From assembly GCF_002953735.1 (NCBI RefSeq), contig NZ_CP025536.1, positions 1,308,001-1,372,000 of the forward strand: 64,000 bases of DNA, in the 5' to 3' direction. Both the position numbers and the translations under genes were made by a program. The first letter of the stretch is position 1, and the number at the start of each line of letters is the position of its first letter. The stretch comes from Streptococcus pluranimalium (lineage in GTDB: Bacteria; Bacillota; Bacilli; Lactobacillales; Streptococcaceae). Shown one piece after another: positions 53,027 to 63,785 of this stretch. Below the pieces are notes generated by a model. The model saw nothing but the letters and a program-made list of their open reading frames with translations, was not told the origin of the DNA and did not search any database.

Positions 53027-55711
53027 TTAGATAGCATTTTTATCCATTCCCAAGGCACGTTGAACAGCTTTAACAATTTCAACAAGCACAAGCATAGCAA
53101 AACTACCAATTAAAACAACAATCCACTGTGATAATTCCAAATGCGTCACATGGAAAATCTTCTCAAGGAATGGTACTGTCAGAGTCATAACTAAGAGTAC
53201 CAATGATCCAAGAATAGCCCAGTTAAAGGTTTTGTTTTTAAATGGTCCAACTGTGAAAATAGATTGGTAAACAGACTTAACATTAAAGGCATGTACCAAC
53301 TGAATCATTCCAAGAGTTGCATAAGCCATAGTGAGGGCGTCTGCGTGAATTTCATGATAAGTATCATGGGCTGGATTAATGATTCCATAACCATAGACAC
53401 CTAGAACGAGAGCAGCTTGGAAGAGACCTTGATAAACAACTGCTCCCAGAACACCACCTGAGAAGAAGCTTGAATTACGTCCACGAGGTTTGTGACTCAT
53501 GACACCTGGTTCAGCAGGTTCCATACCAAGCGCAATCGCTGGAAGGGTATCTGTTACCAAGTTAATCCAAAGAAGGTGAACTGGCTCCAAAACATCCCAT
53601 CCAAATAGAGTAGCTAAGAAGATAGACAATACTTCAGCAATGTTAGCCGATAGAAGGTATTGAACTGTTTTCTGAATATTAGAGAAGACCTTACGCCCTT
53701 CTTCAACGGCGACAATGATTGTTGCAAAGTTATCATCCGCAAGAACCATATCAGAAGCACCTTTAGAAACTTCTGTACCAGTAATACCCATACCGATACC
53801 AATATCCGCTGTTTTAAGCGATGGTGCATCATTAACACCATCACCAGTCATGGCCACAACCTTACCTTCATTTTGCCAAGCTTTCACGATACGAACCTTA
53901 TGTTCAGGTGATACACGAGCATAAACAGAATATTGTTGGAAGACTTTTTGGAATTCTTCATCTGACAATTCATTTAGCTCAGCACCTGTAAAGACATGAT
54001 CTTCTGTATCGTTAGGATCAATAATACCAAGACGTTTAGCGATAGCTTCTGCTGTATCTTGGTGGTCACCAGTAATCATGATGGGACGAATACCAGCTTC
54101 TTTAGCCACTTTAACCGCCGCTGCAGCTTCTGGACGTTCAGGGTCAATCATACCAACAAGACCTGAGAATACTAAATTATTTTCAACAACTTCAGTTTCT
54201 AAAGTTGGAACATTATCTTCATACTTGTAAGCCATCATAAGGACACGAAGTGCTTGCTTAGCTAACGTTTTGTTAGTAGCCAGAATAGCATCTTTATCAG
54301 CTTCAGTAATCGGACGAATCGTTCCATTCTCTTCAATTTGTGTCACACGCTTAAGCAACTGATCGGGAGCACCTTTAACAGCCACCAAATGTTTGCCATC
54401 TGCTAGACGGTGAATGGTTGACATCAACTTACGATCTGAATCAAATGGAAGTTCGCCAACACGTGGCTCTTCTTTCAACACATCACGGACATCAAAGTTA
54501 TGATCCAAACCAAATTGCACAAGCGCTGTCTCTGTTGGATCACCAATCAATTTACCAGATTGATCAACTTTCGTATCATTAGCAAAGTTCATGATACGAA
54601 GCGTCATATTTGAATGTTCCAAATCATCTGTCGCATCTTGCAACTGACCATTAGTATAAATTTTTTCAACGGTCATCTGATTCATGGTTAGGGTACCAGT
54701 TTTATCAGAAGCAATAATTTCAGTTGAACCAAGAGTCTCAACAGCTGGTAATTGTCTAATGATCGCATTACGTTTTGCAAGGACTTGTGTTCCCATAGAA
54801 AGAACAACCGTTACAACCGCAGGGAGACCTTCTGGAATCGCAGCAACCGCCAATGCAACAGCAGTCATCAATGAATTCAACGGAGCTTCTCCACGGACAA
54901 AAACAGATACGATAAATGTAATCGCTGCAATAACCAAAATGGCAAATGTCAACACCTTAGAAAGATGATGTAAGTTTTGCTTCAACGGTGTATCTGATTC
55001 ATCAGCGTTTTGAAGCATGTTGGCAATATGACCAACTTCTGTAAACATCCCTGTATTGGTAACCACGCCAAGTCCACGACCATAAGTAACGTTAGAGTTT
55101 TGATAACCCATATTGACACGATCACCAATACCAGCATCTTCTGCCAATTCAACAGATAGATTTTTTTCAACTGGTACTGATTCCCCTGTCAAAGCAGCTT
55201 CCTCAATTTTTAAAGAACTTGCTTCTAGTAGGCGCATATCAGCAGGTACAACATCCCCTGCTTCGAGCAAGACGACATCACCAGGAACCAATTCCTTAGA
55301 ATCAACTTCTTTAACATGACCATCGCGACGAACTCGAGCTAATGGGCTTGACATAGATTTAAGCGCATCAATTGCAGCTTCTGCCTGACCTTCTTGGTAA
55401 ACACCGAAAGCTGCGTTAAGCACTACGACTAACAAGATAATTAAAGCATCTGTCAAACCATGCATACCTTCTGTCAAAACTGATAGAGCTGCAGCTACTA
55501 ACAAGATAATAATCATCAAATCTTTGAACTGATCCAAGAATTTTTGAAGAAGAGTACGCTTTTCAGCTTCTTCTAATTCATTACGACCGAATTCAGCTAA
55601 ACGTTGCTCCACTTGTGCACTAGTTAAACCTTTTTTGCTGGTCTCTAGAGCTTCTAGAACAGCGTCTTCAGATTGAGTATAAAACGCTTGACGTTTCTGT
55701 TCTTTTGACAC
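53027..55711 (-). CDS. P2-type ATPase, Ca2+/Mn2+ exporter, under a manganese riboswitch
   Basis: 894 residues, full P2A plan: actuator LTGESVPVEK, membrane motif PEGLPAVVTVVLSMG, phosphorylation site DKTGTLTMNQ (Asp about 336), KGAPD, MTGDGVNDAPSLK and a C-terminal NLVTDTLPAIALGMEP helix that holds ion ligands. These are Ca2+-pump motifs. The leader carries a yybP-ykoY (Mn2+) riboswitch, and S. pneumoniae MgtA with the same arrangement exports Mn2+ and Ca2+, so that role is likely. The start codon is GTG at 55711 behind AAGGAGG. Confidence 0.92.
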   Translation of the reverse strand: MSKEQKRQAFYTQSEDAVLEALETSKKGLTSAQVEQRLAEFGRNELEEAEKRTLLQKFLDQFKDLMIIILLVAAALSVLTEGMHGLTDALIILLVVVLNAAFGVYQEGQAEAAIDALKSMSSPLARVRRDGHVKEVDSKELVPGDVVLLEAGDVVPADMRLLEASSLKIEEAALTGESVPVEKNLSVELAEDAGIGDRVNMGYQNSNVTYGRGLGVVTNTGMFTEVGHIANMLQNADESDTPLKQNLHHLSKVLTFAILVIAAITFIVSVFVRGEAPLNSLMTAVALAVAAIPEGLPAVVTVVLSMGTQVLAKRNAIIRQLPAVETLGSTEIIASDKTGTLTMNQMTVEKIYTNGQLQDATDDLEHSNMTLRIMNFANDTKVDQSGKLIGDPTETALVQFGLDHNFDVRDVLKEEPRVGELPFDSDRKLMSTIHRLADGKHLVAVKGAPDQLLKRVTQIEENGTIRPITEADKDAILATNKTLAKQALRVLMMAYKYEDNVPTLETEVVENNLVFSGLVGMIDPERPEAAAAVKVAKEAGIRPIMITGDHQDTAEAIAKRLGIIDPNDTEDHVFTGAELNELSDEEFQKVFQQYSVYARVSPEHKVRIVKAWQNEGKVVAMTGDGVNDAPSLKTADIGIGMGITGTEVSKGASDMVLADDNFATIIVAVEEGRKVFSNIQKTVQYLLSANIAEVLSIFLATLFGWDVLEPVHLLWINLVTDTLPAIALGMEPAEPGVMSHKPRGRNSSFFSGGVLGAVVYQGLFQAALVLGVYGYGIINPAHDTYHEIHADALTMAYATLGMIQLVHAFNVKSVYQSIFTVGPFKNKTFNWAILGSLVLLVMTLTVPFLEKIFHVTHLELSQWIVVLIGSFAMLVLVEIVKAVQRALGMDKNAI

Positions 55712-55736
55712 TTTTTTCCTCCTTGGTCTTTTACTA

Positions 55737-55878
55737 ATAGAAAAAGACCTGTTTATTTTTTAAACAAGTCTCGCAAATTAAGACTATGCCGGAAACAACT
55801 GTTTCGAAATGACGACATAATCACGACTGTAATATCTCACAAAAGCAAGATAACAATCGTCGGCTACTCCCTTGATAT
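55737..55878 (-). promoter_or_regulatory. yybP-ykoY manganese riboswitch with terminator hairpin
   Basis: In the leader of the ATPase gene. The minus strand reads TCAAGGGAGTAGCCGACG, the conserved L1 core, then GTCGTCATTTCG and TTCCGGCAT, the partner strand of the aptamer, as in known yybP-ykoY RNAs. It ends with AGACTTGTTTA/TAAACAGGTCT arms and TTTTTCTATT, a terminator at about 55737-55771. In this class Mn2+ binding prevents the terminator, so the pump would be made when manganese is high. Confidence 0.88.
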
Positions 55879-55884
55879 AGCGTT

Positions 55885-55913
55885 ATTATACAGAAAAAAC
55901 ATTAAAAAAACAA
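55885..55913 (-). promoter_or_regulatory. Promoter of the riboswitch-controlled ATPase gene
   Basis: Minus strand TTGTTT (-35), 17-base spacer, TATAAT (-10), placing the transcript start at about 55878 at the beginning of the aptamer. Confidence 0.75.
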
Positions 55914-55937
55914 GGAATAGAGAAACAAATTCTAAAA

Positions 55938-56330
55938 CTAGGCTTCCCACCTCAACCTCATCTGATAATCAGCTAGGGCTTCTTCTGCTTCTGGATGGGA
56001 TAAAAGTTGATAATGGAGGATTAATTCTTGATCGCCCTGATTTAATGCAAACTGTGTGGTTTTGGTAACCAATCGTTGCAAGCCAACCGGCGAAGGGATT
56101 TGTGCTGGTGCAAAGGTATCTTTTTCAAATTTCATCATACTCTGAGGTTTGCTAAACCGTGTAACAGTCAATTCACTCGCATTAAATTTCAAAATAACAC
56201 GCTCTTTTTCCGAATTAGTATAAATGAGATAAGAAAAATCCCCCTTCTCCTTATACTCTCCATGAGCTTCTTCGTGAACCATATCGATGTCCTGATCCAT
56301 CATAATTTTGTTATCAATGATAATTTTCAT
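55938..56330 (-). CDS. DUF1934 domain protein (YwiB-like)
   Basis: 130 residues, beta-rich lipocalin-like family of unknown function, recognised from the overall pattern MKIIIDNKIMMDQDIDMVHE, GDFSYLIYTNSEKERVILKF and the calycin-like strand order ending HYQLLSHPEAEEALADYQMR. ATG 56330 has AAGGAAG six bases upstream; earlier in-frame codons lack a site. Divergent from the HD hydrolase gene. Confidence 0.82.
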   Translation of the reverse strand: MKIIIDNKIMMDQDIDMVHEEAHGEYKEKGDFSYLIYTNSEKERVILKFNASELTVTRFSKPQSMMKFEKDTFAPAQIPSPVGLQRLVTKTTQFALNQGDQELILHYQLLSHPEAEEALADYQMRLRWEA

Positions 56331-56357
56331 AATGTCTTCCTTCATTTTGCTCTTATC

Positions 56358-56399
56358 ATTGTACCAATTTATGAGCTTTCCAGCAATTTTTGCTATAAT
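56358..56399. promoter_or_regulatory. Divergent promoters for the DUF1934 and HD-domain genes
   Basis: Minus strand TACAAT (56363-56358) with TGG in front for DUF1934, and plus strand TATAAT (56394-56399) with TGC in front for the HD gene; both are extended -10 elements 30 bases apart. Confidence 0.6.
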
Positions 56400-56431
56400 A
56401 AAATCAACATATGCCATTGAAAGGAAATGCT

Positions 56432-57733
56432 ATGAAAGAAAAAGTTTTCCGCGATCCCATTCACAATTACATCCACGTCAAGGAACCTATTATCGCTCAA
56501 CTGATCGATACCAAAGAATTTCAGCGTCTCCGTCGCATCAAACAAGTCCCTACAACCTCTTATACTTTTCACGGTGCTGAACATAATCGCTTTTCACACT
56601 GCCTTGGTGTCTATGATATTGCCCGTCGTATCACAGAGATTTTTGAAGCACAATACCCTCAACAATGGAATCCCGCAGAATCATTAATAACAATGGTAGC
56701 CGGCCTCCTTCATGACATTGGTCACGGTGCCTACTCTCATACTTTTGAGAGACTCTTTGAAACAGACCACGAAGCCTACACTCAGGAAATCATCACCAAT
56801 TCTGAAACCGAAGTTAATGCCGTTCTTCGACAGGTGTCACCTGATTTTCCAGAGCAAGTTGCTAGTGTCATCAACCACACTTACCCCAACAAACAAGTCG
56901 TACAACTCATTTCTAGTCAAATTGACTGTGACCGTATGGATTATTTACTTCGTGATTCCTACTACACTGGTACATCCTATGGACAGTTTGATTTAACAAG
57001 AATTCTACGTGTTATCCAGCCTGTTGAAAATGGTATTGTCTTTGCTAAAAATGGCATGCACGCTGTCGAGGACTATCTAATCGGCCGTTATCAAATGTAC
57101 ATGCAAGTCTATTTTCACCCATCCAGTCGTGCCATGGAAGTTCTCCTACAAAATCTTCTCAAAAGAGCTAAAACGCTCTATCAAACAACACCCAACTATT
57201 TTCAACAAACAGCGCCAAATCTCATTCCTTTCTTTGAAAAGCAGTCAAGCCTATCAGACTATCTCTCCTTAGATGATGGCGTTATGAACACCTATTTTCA
57301 GGCTTGGATGACGAGTGAAGACAGTATCCTCAAAGACTTGGCTAGCCGTTTCATCAATCGTAAACTCTTAACTTCCATCAGTTTTGACACGGAAAATCAG
57401 TCGCAGTTGATTGAAATGACAAACTTGGTGAAACAGACCGGATTTGATCCCGATTATTATACAGGAGTTCATATCAATCTCGATTTGCCCTACGATGTTT
57501 ATAAACCTGAAAGCGATAAACCTAGGACGCAAATAGACATCGCCGAAAAAGATGGCAGTAAACAAGAGTTATCATCGCTATCAACGCTGGTAGGAGCACT
57601 ATCCGGAAATATTCACGGAGATCGTCGCTTCTACTTCCCAAAAGAAATGTTGCAAACAGATGATCTGTTCACCCAAGACAAGATCACATTTCAAAAAAAT
57701 ATCACTAATGGTCACCTAACCACCACCCTATAA
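56432..57733 (+). CDS. HD-domain phosphohydrolase (YwfO-like)
   Basis: 433 residues. The HD metal motif is complete: H in NRFSHCLGVYDIARRI, HD in AGLLHDIGHGAYSHTFE and D in SQIDCDRMDYLLRDSYYTG. This is the dNTPase-like HD subfamily, whose members hydrolyse deoxynucleoside triphosphates or other phosphates; the substrate here is unknown. ATG 56432 follows AAAGGAAA; an in-frame ATG seven codons upstream overlaps the leader. Confidence 0.88.
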   Translation: MKEKVFRDPIHNYIHVKEPIIAQLIDTKEFQRLRRIKQVPTTSYTFHGAEHNRFSHCLGVYDIARRITEIFEAQYPQQWNPAESLITMVAGLLHDIGHGAYSHTFERLFETDHEAYTQEIITNSETEVNAVLRQVSPDFPEQVASVINHTYPNKQVVQLISSQIDCDRMDYLLRDSYYTGTSYGQFDLTRILRVIQPVENGIVFAKNGMHAVEDYLIGRYQMYMQVYFHPSSRAMEVLLQNLLKRAKTLYQTTPNYFQQTAPNLIPFFEKQSSLSDYLSLDDGVMNTYFQAWMTSEDSILKDLASRFINRKLLTSISFDTENQSQLIEMTNLVKQTGFDPDYYTGVHINLDLPYDVYKPESDKPRTQIDIAEKDGSKQELSSLSTLVGALSGNIHGDRRFYFPKEMLQTDDLFTQDKITFQKNITNGHLTTTL

Positions 57734-57741
57734 CCTAAGCT

Positions 57742-57767
57742 CTGCCATGACAAAATGGCAGTTTTTT
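57742..57767 (+). terminator. Terminator after the HD-domain gene
   Basis: CTGCCAT/ATGGCAG with a GACAAA loop, followed by TTTTTT. Confidence 0.9.
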
Positions 57768-57812
57768 AGTAAACTAGATAGGAAGCACTTTTTACGAAAA
57801 AAGGAGACGACT

Positions 57813-58622
57813 ATGTCTATCAAACTAGTTGCTATCGATATTGATGGTACTTTATTAAACGACAATCGAGAAATCACACCTGAAGTTTTTCAGGCTATTC
57901 AAGATGCCAAAGCAGCCGGTGTCAAAATTATTATCACTACAGGACGCCCTATCGCAGGTGTTACCTCAATGCTAGATGACCTTAATCTACGTGACAAGGG
58001 CGATTATGTCATCACCTTCAATGGTGGCTTAGTTCAAGAAACTGACACAGGTTCTGATATCGTCAAAGTCCCTCTCTCCTATGAGGAATACCTTGATATC
58101 GAATTGATGGCTAGAAAACTTGGTGTTCATATGCATGCCATCACTAAAGATGGTATTTACACAGCCAACCGTAATATCGGCAAATACACTATCCACGAGG
58201 CGACACTGGTAGACATGCCAGTCTATTACCGTACCCCTGAAGAAATGGCTGATAAGGAAATCGTTAAAATCATGTTCATTGATGAACCAGATATTCTTGA
58301 TGAAGCTATTGCAAACATTCCCGAAGATTTTGCCAATCGTTTCATGCTAGTCAAATCAAAGCCTTTTTATCTTGAAGTGGTTGATAAAAATGTTAGTAAA
58401 GGAAATGCTATTAAAGCACTTGCTGAACAACTAGGTATTTCTATGGAAGAGACCATGGCAATCGGTGACGAGGAAAATGACCGTGCCATGCTTGAAGTTG
58501 TTGGTACGCCAGTTGTCATGGAAAACGGTGTACCAGAGCTCAAAAAAATTGCCAAGTACATCACCAAATCAAATGAAGAATCTGGTGTTGCATATGCTAT
58601 TAGAGAGTGGGTATTGAAGTAA
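57813..58622 (+). CDS. Cof-type HAD-IIB sugar-phosphatase (YidA-like)
   Basis: 269 residues. HAD motif I IDIDGTLLND (nucleophile Asp about 8), motif II ITTGRPIAGV, motif III Lys in SKGNAIKAL, and motif IV AIGDEENDRAMLEVVG. The IIB cap is inserted between motifs II and III. Acts on sugar phosphates or similar small phosphates; the substrate is not predictable. AAGGAG before the ATG; overlaps the next gene by one base (TAATG). Confidence 0.9.
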   Translation: MSIKLVAIDIDGTLLNDNREITPEVFQAIQDAKAAGVKIIITTGRPIAGVTSMLDDLNLRDKGDYVITFNGGLVQETDTGSDIVKVPLSYEEYLDIELMARKLGVHMHAITKDGIYTANRNIGKYTIHEATLVDMPVYYRTPEEMADKEIVKIMFIDEPDILDEAIANIPEDFANRFMLVKSKPFYLEVVDKNVSKGNAIKALAEQLGISMEETMAIGDEENDRAMLEVVGTPVVMENGVPELKKIAKYITKSNEESGVAYAIREWVLK

Positions 58623-59842
58623 TGACATATTCTGTAAAAATTGGTATCTCTCCCGAAGAGCACGACCAGTTTGTCATCCATCATCCCTTAACAAACCTAC
58701 TGCAATCTAGTTCTTGGGCTAAGGTTAAAGATAGTTGGGGAAACGATCGCATAGGGTTTTACGATAATGGGCAGCTAGTTGCTGTTGCTTCTGTCTTGGT
58801 TCAACCACTGCCGCTGGGCTTTACCATGATTTATATCCCTCGCGGACCTGTTATGGACTATGGCAATAAAGAGCTTCTAACATTTGTTCTTGAACAGTTA
58901 AAAAAATATGGTAAGCAGAAAAAAGCCCTCTTTATCAAATGCGATCCATTCATCCTCTTAGCCGATCATCACGTCAATGAAGAATTAAATGAGAAACTAT
59001 TCGGTCACGATGTTATCAACAATCTAACCGATGCTGGTGCTGAATGGACAGGACGAACAGAGGATTTAGCTCAAAATATCCAACCACGTTTTCAAGCCAA
59101 TATCTATGCAGAAGGTTTCTCAGAAGCAGCTCTACCTAAAAAAATCCGTCAAAGTATTCGTACTTCGCGTAATAAAGGTGTTGACATTGTTTTTGGAAGT
59201 GTAGATCTAGTTGATGATTTTGCCAAACTCATGAAAAAGACTGAAGATCGTAAACAAATTCATCTTCGTGGGCAGGATTACTACGAAAAATTACTAAAAA
59301 CTTACGGCGACGATGCCTTTATTACCATGGCAAAGGTCAATCTCAAAGAACGCCTAGCCATCGCTGAAAAAGGACTCGAAGACGCTCTGGCATTACAAGC
59401 AACTTTCACTTCAGAAAATCGTCAAAATAAAGTCAAATCAACCGAGAACGATATCAAACGCTTCGAAAAAGAGATCCATTTCTTCAATGAAAAATTAGCT
59501 AGTGGTCAAGAAATAGTCCCATTAGCAGGAACCCTCTCTATTAATTACGGAGACACTTCAGAAAATATCTATGCAGGTATGGACGAAGAATACAGACAGT
59601 ACAACGCTCCTCTTATCACCTGGTTTGAAACCGCAAGGCATGCCTTTGAAAAAGGAGCTAAATGGCAAAATATGGGAGGCATTGAAAATAAACTAGACGG
59701 CGGTTTGTACCAATTCAAATCAAAATTCAATCCAATGATTGAAGAATTTATTGGAGAATTTAATATCCCTGTCAATCCACTTCTATATCGCTTATCCAAT
59801 ACTGCCTACACACTACGTAAAAAATTAAGGAGCAAACATTAA
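58622..59842 (+). CDS. FemAB/MurM-family aminoacyl-tRNA-dependent peptidoglycan branching ligase
   Basis: 406 residues. Two GNAT-like lobes with a helical coiled-coil arm near residues 240-285 (VKSTENDIKRFEKEIHFFNE), the Fem signature YIPRGPVMDYGN near 75 and PKKIRQSIRTSRNKGVDI near 175, and the end KWQNMGGIENKLDGGLYQFK. MurM adds the first residue of the interpeptide bridge to lipid II using charged tRNA. The amino acid used cannot be read from sequence. Start TAATG overlaps the HAD stop, and the partner gene follows after one base. Confidence 0.9.
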   Translation: MTYSVKIGISPEEHDQFVIHHPLTNLLQSSSWAKVKDSWGNDRIGFYDNGQLVAVASVLVQPLPLGFTMIYIPRGPVMDYGNKELLTFVLEQLKKYGKQKKALFIKCDPFILLADHHVNEELNEKLFGHDVINNLTDAGAEWTGRTEDLAQNIQPRFQANIYAEGFSEAALPKKIRQSIRTSRNKGVDIVFGSVDLVDDFAKLMKKTEDRKQIHLRGQDYYEKLLKTYGDDAFITMAKVNLKERLAIAEKGLEDALALQATFTSENRQNKVKSTENDIKRFEKEIHFFNEKLASGQEIVPLAGTLSINYGDTSENIYAGMDEEYRQYNAPLITWFETARHAFEKGAKWQNMGGIENKLDGGLYQFKSKFNPMIEEFIGEFNIPVNPLLYRLSNTAYTLRKKLRSKH

Positions 59843-59843
59843 G

Positions 59844-61076
59844 ATGCCTGTAAAAGCATTAACTTGGGACATTTTTGATCATTTTGTTAATCAAGCCCAA
59901 CATCGCAGTTTTGAACAATCTTCTGAAATGGGCTACCTTCTCGAAAAGCGAGGCTATCAGGTATCTCCTGTCGGTTATGTCGACGACAATAACCTTGTTC
60001 AAGTAGCAGCCATCTTATATAGTACACCTGTAGCTGGTGGTCTTTATTCAGAAATCCACTATGGTCCTGTATATGATGACAGTCAATACTTAAAACCTTT
60101 CCTTGAAGGGTTAAAAGCATTTGTTAAGCAACACAATACTATTGAACTAGCTGTTAAACCTTACGATAGTTATCAACATTATGATGACAATGGCAATGAA
60201 ATCTCAGATAAAAACCAAGAATTACTAAATACCTTCAAAGAAGCTGGCTATGAGTTTCAAGGATTAACAACTGGTTTCAAGAGTAGTGACTGGCATTATG
60301 TTAAATCATTGGAAAACATTGAGCCCTCTAAACTCCTAAATAGTTTTAGTAAAAAAGGTAAGGCACTGGTAAAAAAAGCCAACACTTTCGGTATTAGCAT
60401 CCGTCAACTAGAACGTCATGAATTAGATTTGTTCAAAAAAGTTACTTCTGCTACATCTGATCGCCGTGATTATGACGATAAACCACTTGAGTACTACGAA
60501 TATTTATATGATGGCTTCAAAGATAAAGCAAAATTTCTTGTTGCCAGTCTCAACTTCCAAGATTACCTTGATCACCTAACCAAAGATCAAGATAAATTAA
60601 AAGCAAAAATTAGAAAACTCGAGAATGATTTAGAACAAAATCCAAACTCAGAGAAAAAGCGTAATCAACACCGTGAATTTAGCAGTCAATCCGAAACATT
60701 TGACACTCGAAAAGCTGAAGCAAATGATTTCATTGCAAAATATGGTGATCAAGATATCATTTTAGCAGGCAGCCTCTTTATTCAAATGCCGCAAGAAACA
60801 ACCTACTTCTTTAGTGGCTCCTACCCTGAATTCAATAAATTTTATGCCCCTGCCCTTCTTCAAGAATACATCATGAAAGATAGTATTGAAAAAGGCATCC
60901 TAAACTACAACCTTTTAGGTGTCGAAGGTACTTTTGATGGTAGTGATGGTATTTTTCGTTTCAAACAAAATTTTAATGGTTATATCGAAAGAAGACCAGG
61001 TAGTTTTAATTATTATCCAAACCCCTTCAAATACAAATGCTACCAACTTTTAAAAACCATTCTAAGACGCGGCTGA
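59844..61076 (+). CDS. FemAB/MurN-family aminoacyl-tRNA-dependent peptidoglycan branching ligase
   Basis: 410 residues, paralogue of the preceding protein (MurM-like/MurN-like pairs add the first and second bridge residues). Conserved features: YSEIHYGPVYDD near residue 70, FSKKGKALVKKANTFGIS near 175, a coiled-coil arm QDKLKAKIRKLENDLEQN near 250 and NYNLLGVEGTFDGSDGIFRF near the end. AAGGAG lies 11 bases before the ATG. Closed by a strong bidirectional terminator. Confidence 0.9.
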   Translation: MPVKALTWDIFDHFVNQAQHRSFEQSSEMGYLLEKRGYQVSPVGYVDDNNLVQVAAILYSTPVAGGLYSEIHYGPVYDDSQYLKPFLEGLKAFVKQHNTIELAVKPYDSYQHYDDNGNEISDKNQELLNTFKEAGYEFQGLTTGFKSSDWHYVKSLENIEPSKLLNSFSKKGKALVKKANTFGISIRQLERHELDLFKKVTSATSDRRDYDDKPLEYYEYLYDGFKDKAKFLVASLNFQDYLDHLTKDQDKLKAKIRKLENDLEQNPNSEKKRNQHREFSSQSETFDTRKAEANDFIAKYGDQDIILAGSLFIQMPQETTYFFSGSYPEFNKFYAPALLQEYIMKDSIEKGILNYNLLGVEGTFDGSDGIFRFKQNFNGYIERRPGSFNYYPNPFKYKCYQLLKTILRRG

Positions 61077-61100
61077 TTAACAGCATTTTAAGTAAGAAAT

Positions 61101-61140
61101 ACCCTTGGAAAGTTTTCACATTCTTTCCAAGGGTTATTTT
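61101..61140. terminator. Bidirectional terminator between the murN-like gene and tpiA
   Basis: ACCCTTGGAAAG/CTTTCCAAGGGT perfect arms, followed by TATTTTG on the plus strand. Confidence 0.85.
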
Positions 61141-61214
61141 GTTCTAGCTAATTTTAATGACAAAAAACAACCCAAGAAATCTTGAATTGTTTTCGAATTA
61201 GTTCTATTTTAGAT

Positions 61215-61985
<771 letters not shown>

Positions 61986-62182
61986 TTATAGTATGCTTAC
62001 ATTTTACCATAAAATCCTATATATTTAAAGGAATTGAGTAAATTTAGCTATTGTTTTCACATACTTTCAGAAATATTTTCATCTCACTAGCCTCTTCTTC
62101 TGATGACCTTTAGTATTTTCCTCTAGCTAGACAAGAACTTATAAACTGCTAACTATTATACCTCATATTCCTACTCTCAAAC

Positions 62183-62211
62183 ATAAAAAAGCACTCCCCT
62201 AAGGAAGTGCT
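62183..62211 (-). terminator. Terminator of tuf
   Basis: AGCACT-TCC / GGG-AGTGCT arms (62190-62211) followed on the minus strand by TTTTTTATG. Confidence 0.88.
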
Positions 62212-62266
62212 CAATTAGAAGTTGTCTGACTCTAATTGTTATTTTGGGAAAACTTAATTGTTAAAA

Positions 62267-63463
<1,197 letters not shown>

Positions 63464-63535
63464 TTTAGGAAAAGCCTCCAATAAAATATATTTTATAGAT
63501 AGACAGTAGGCAATACGGTCTAACTTTACCCTCTT

Positions 63536-63563
63536 ATTCTATCAAAATGTCATAGAATTGCAA
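63536..63563 (-). promoter_or_regulatory. Promoter of tuf
   Basis: Minus strand TTGCAA (-35), 16-base spacer, TAGAAT (-10), giving a leader of about 65 bases. Confidence 0.65.
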
Positions 63564-63652
63564 GTGTTTTATACACTTTTCAGTATTTTCACCATTTTTG
63601 GGTATCTACTAAGGAGAAAGAGAGAAATAAGATGCAAGATATTACAAGTATT

Positions 63653-63723
63653 TAGCTACCTTCTTCTTCAACGTTTAATCTAATTATCGCAATAATTATA
63701 GAACTAAAATCATCAGGTAGCTA
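63653..63723. repeat. 8-bp inverted repeat in the tuf-ftsW gap
   Basis: TAGCTACC (63653-63660) and GGTAGCTA (63716-63723) lie in the 300-base interval between tuf and ftsW; no gene is seen here. Confidence 0.35.
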
Positions 63724-63757
63724 CTTATTGAGATTGAATCATATTTCTCAGATACGC

Positions 63758-63780
63758 AAAAAGCTGGGATTATCCCAGCT
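63758..63780 (-). terminator. Terminator of ftsW
   Basis: AGCTGGGA/TCCCAGCT arms with a 3-base loop, followed on the minus strand by TTTTTGCG. Confidence 0.88.
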
Positions 63781-63785
63781 CATTA

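Noticed and set aside
53614..55319. Several 60-90 codon frames on both strands inside the P-type ATPase gene
   Set aside because: They are out-of-frame or antisense shadows of a long conserved coding sequence with no ribosome binding sites.
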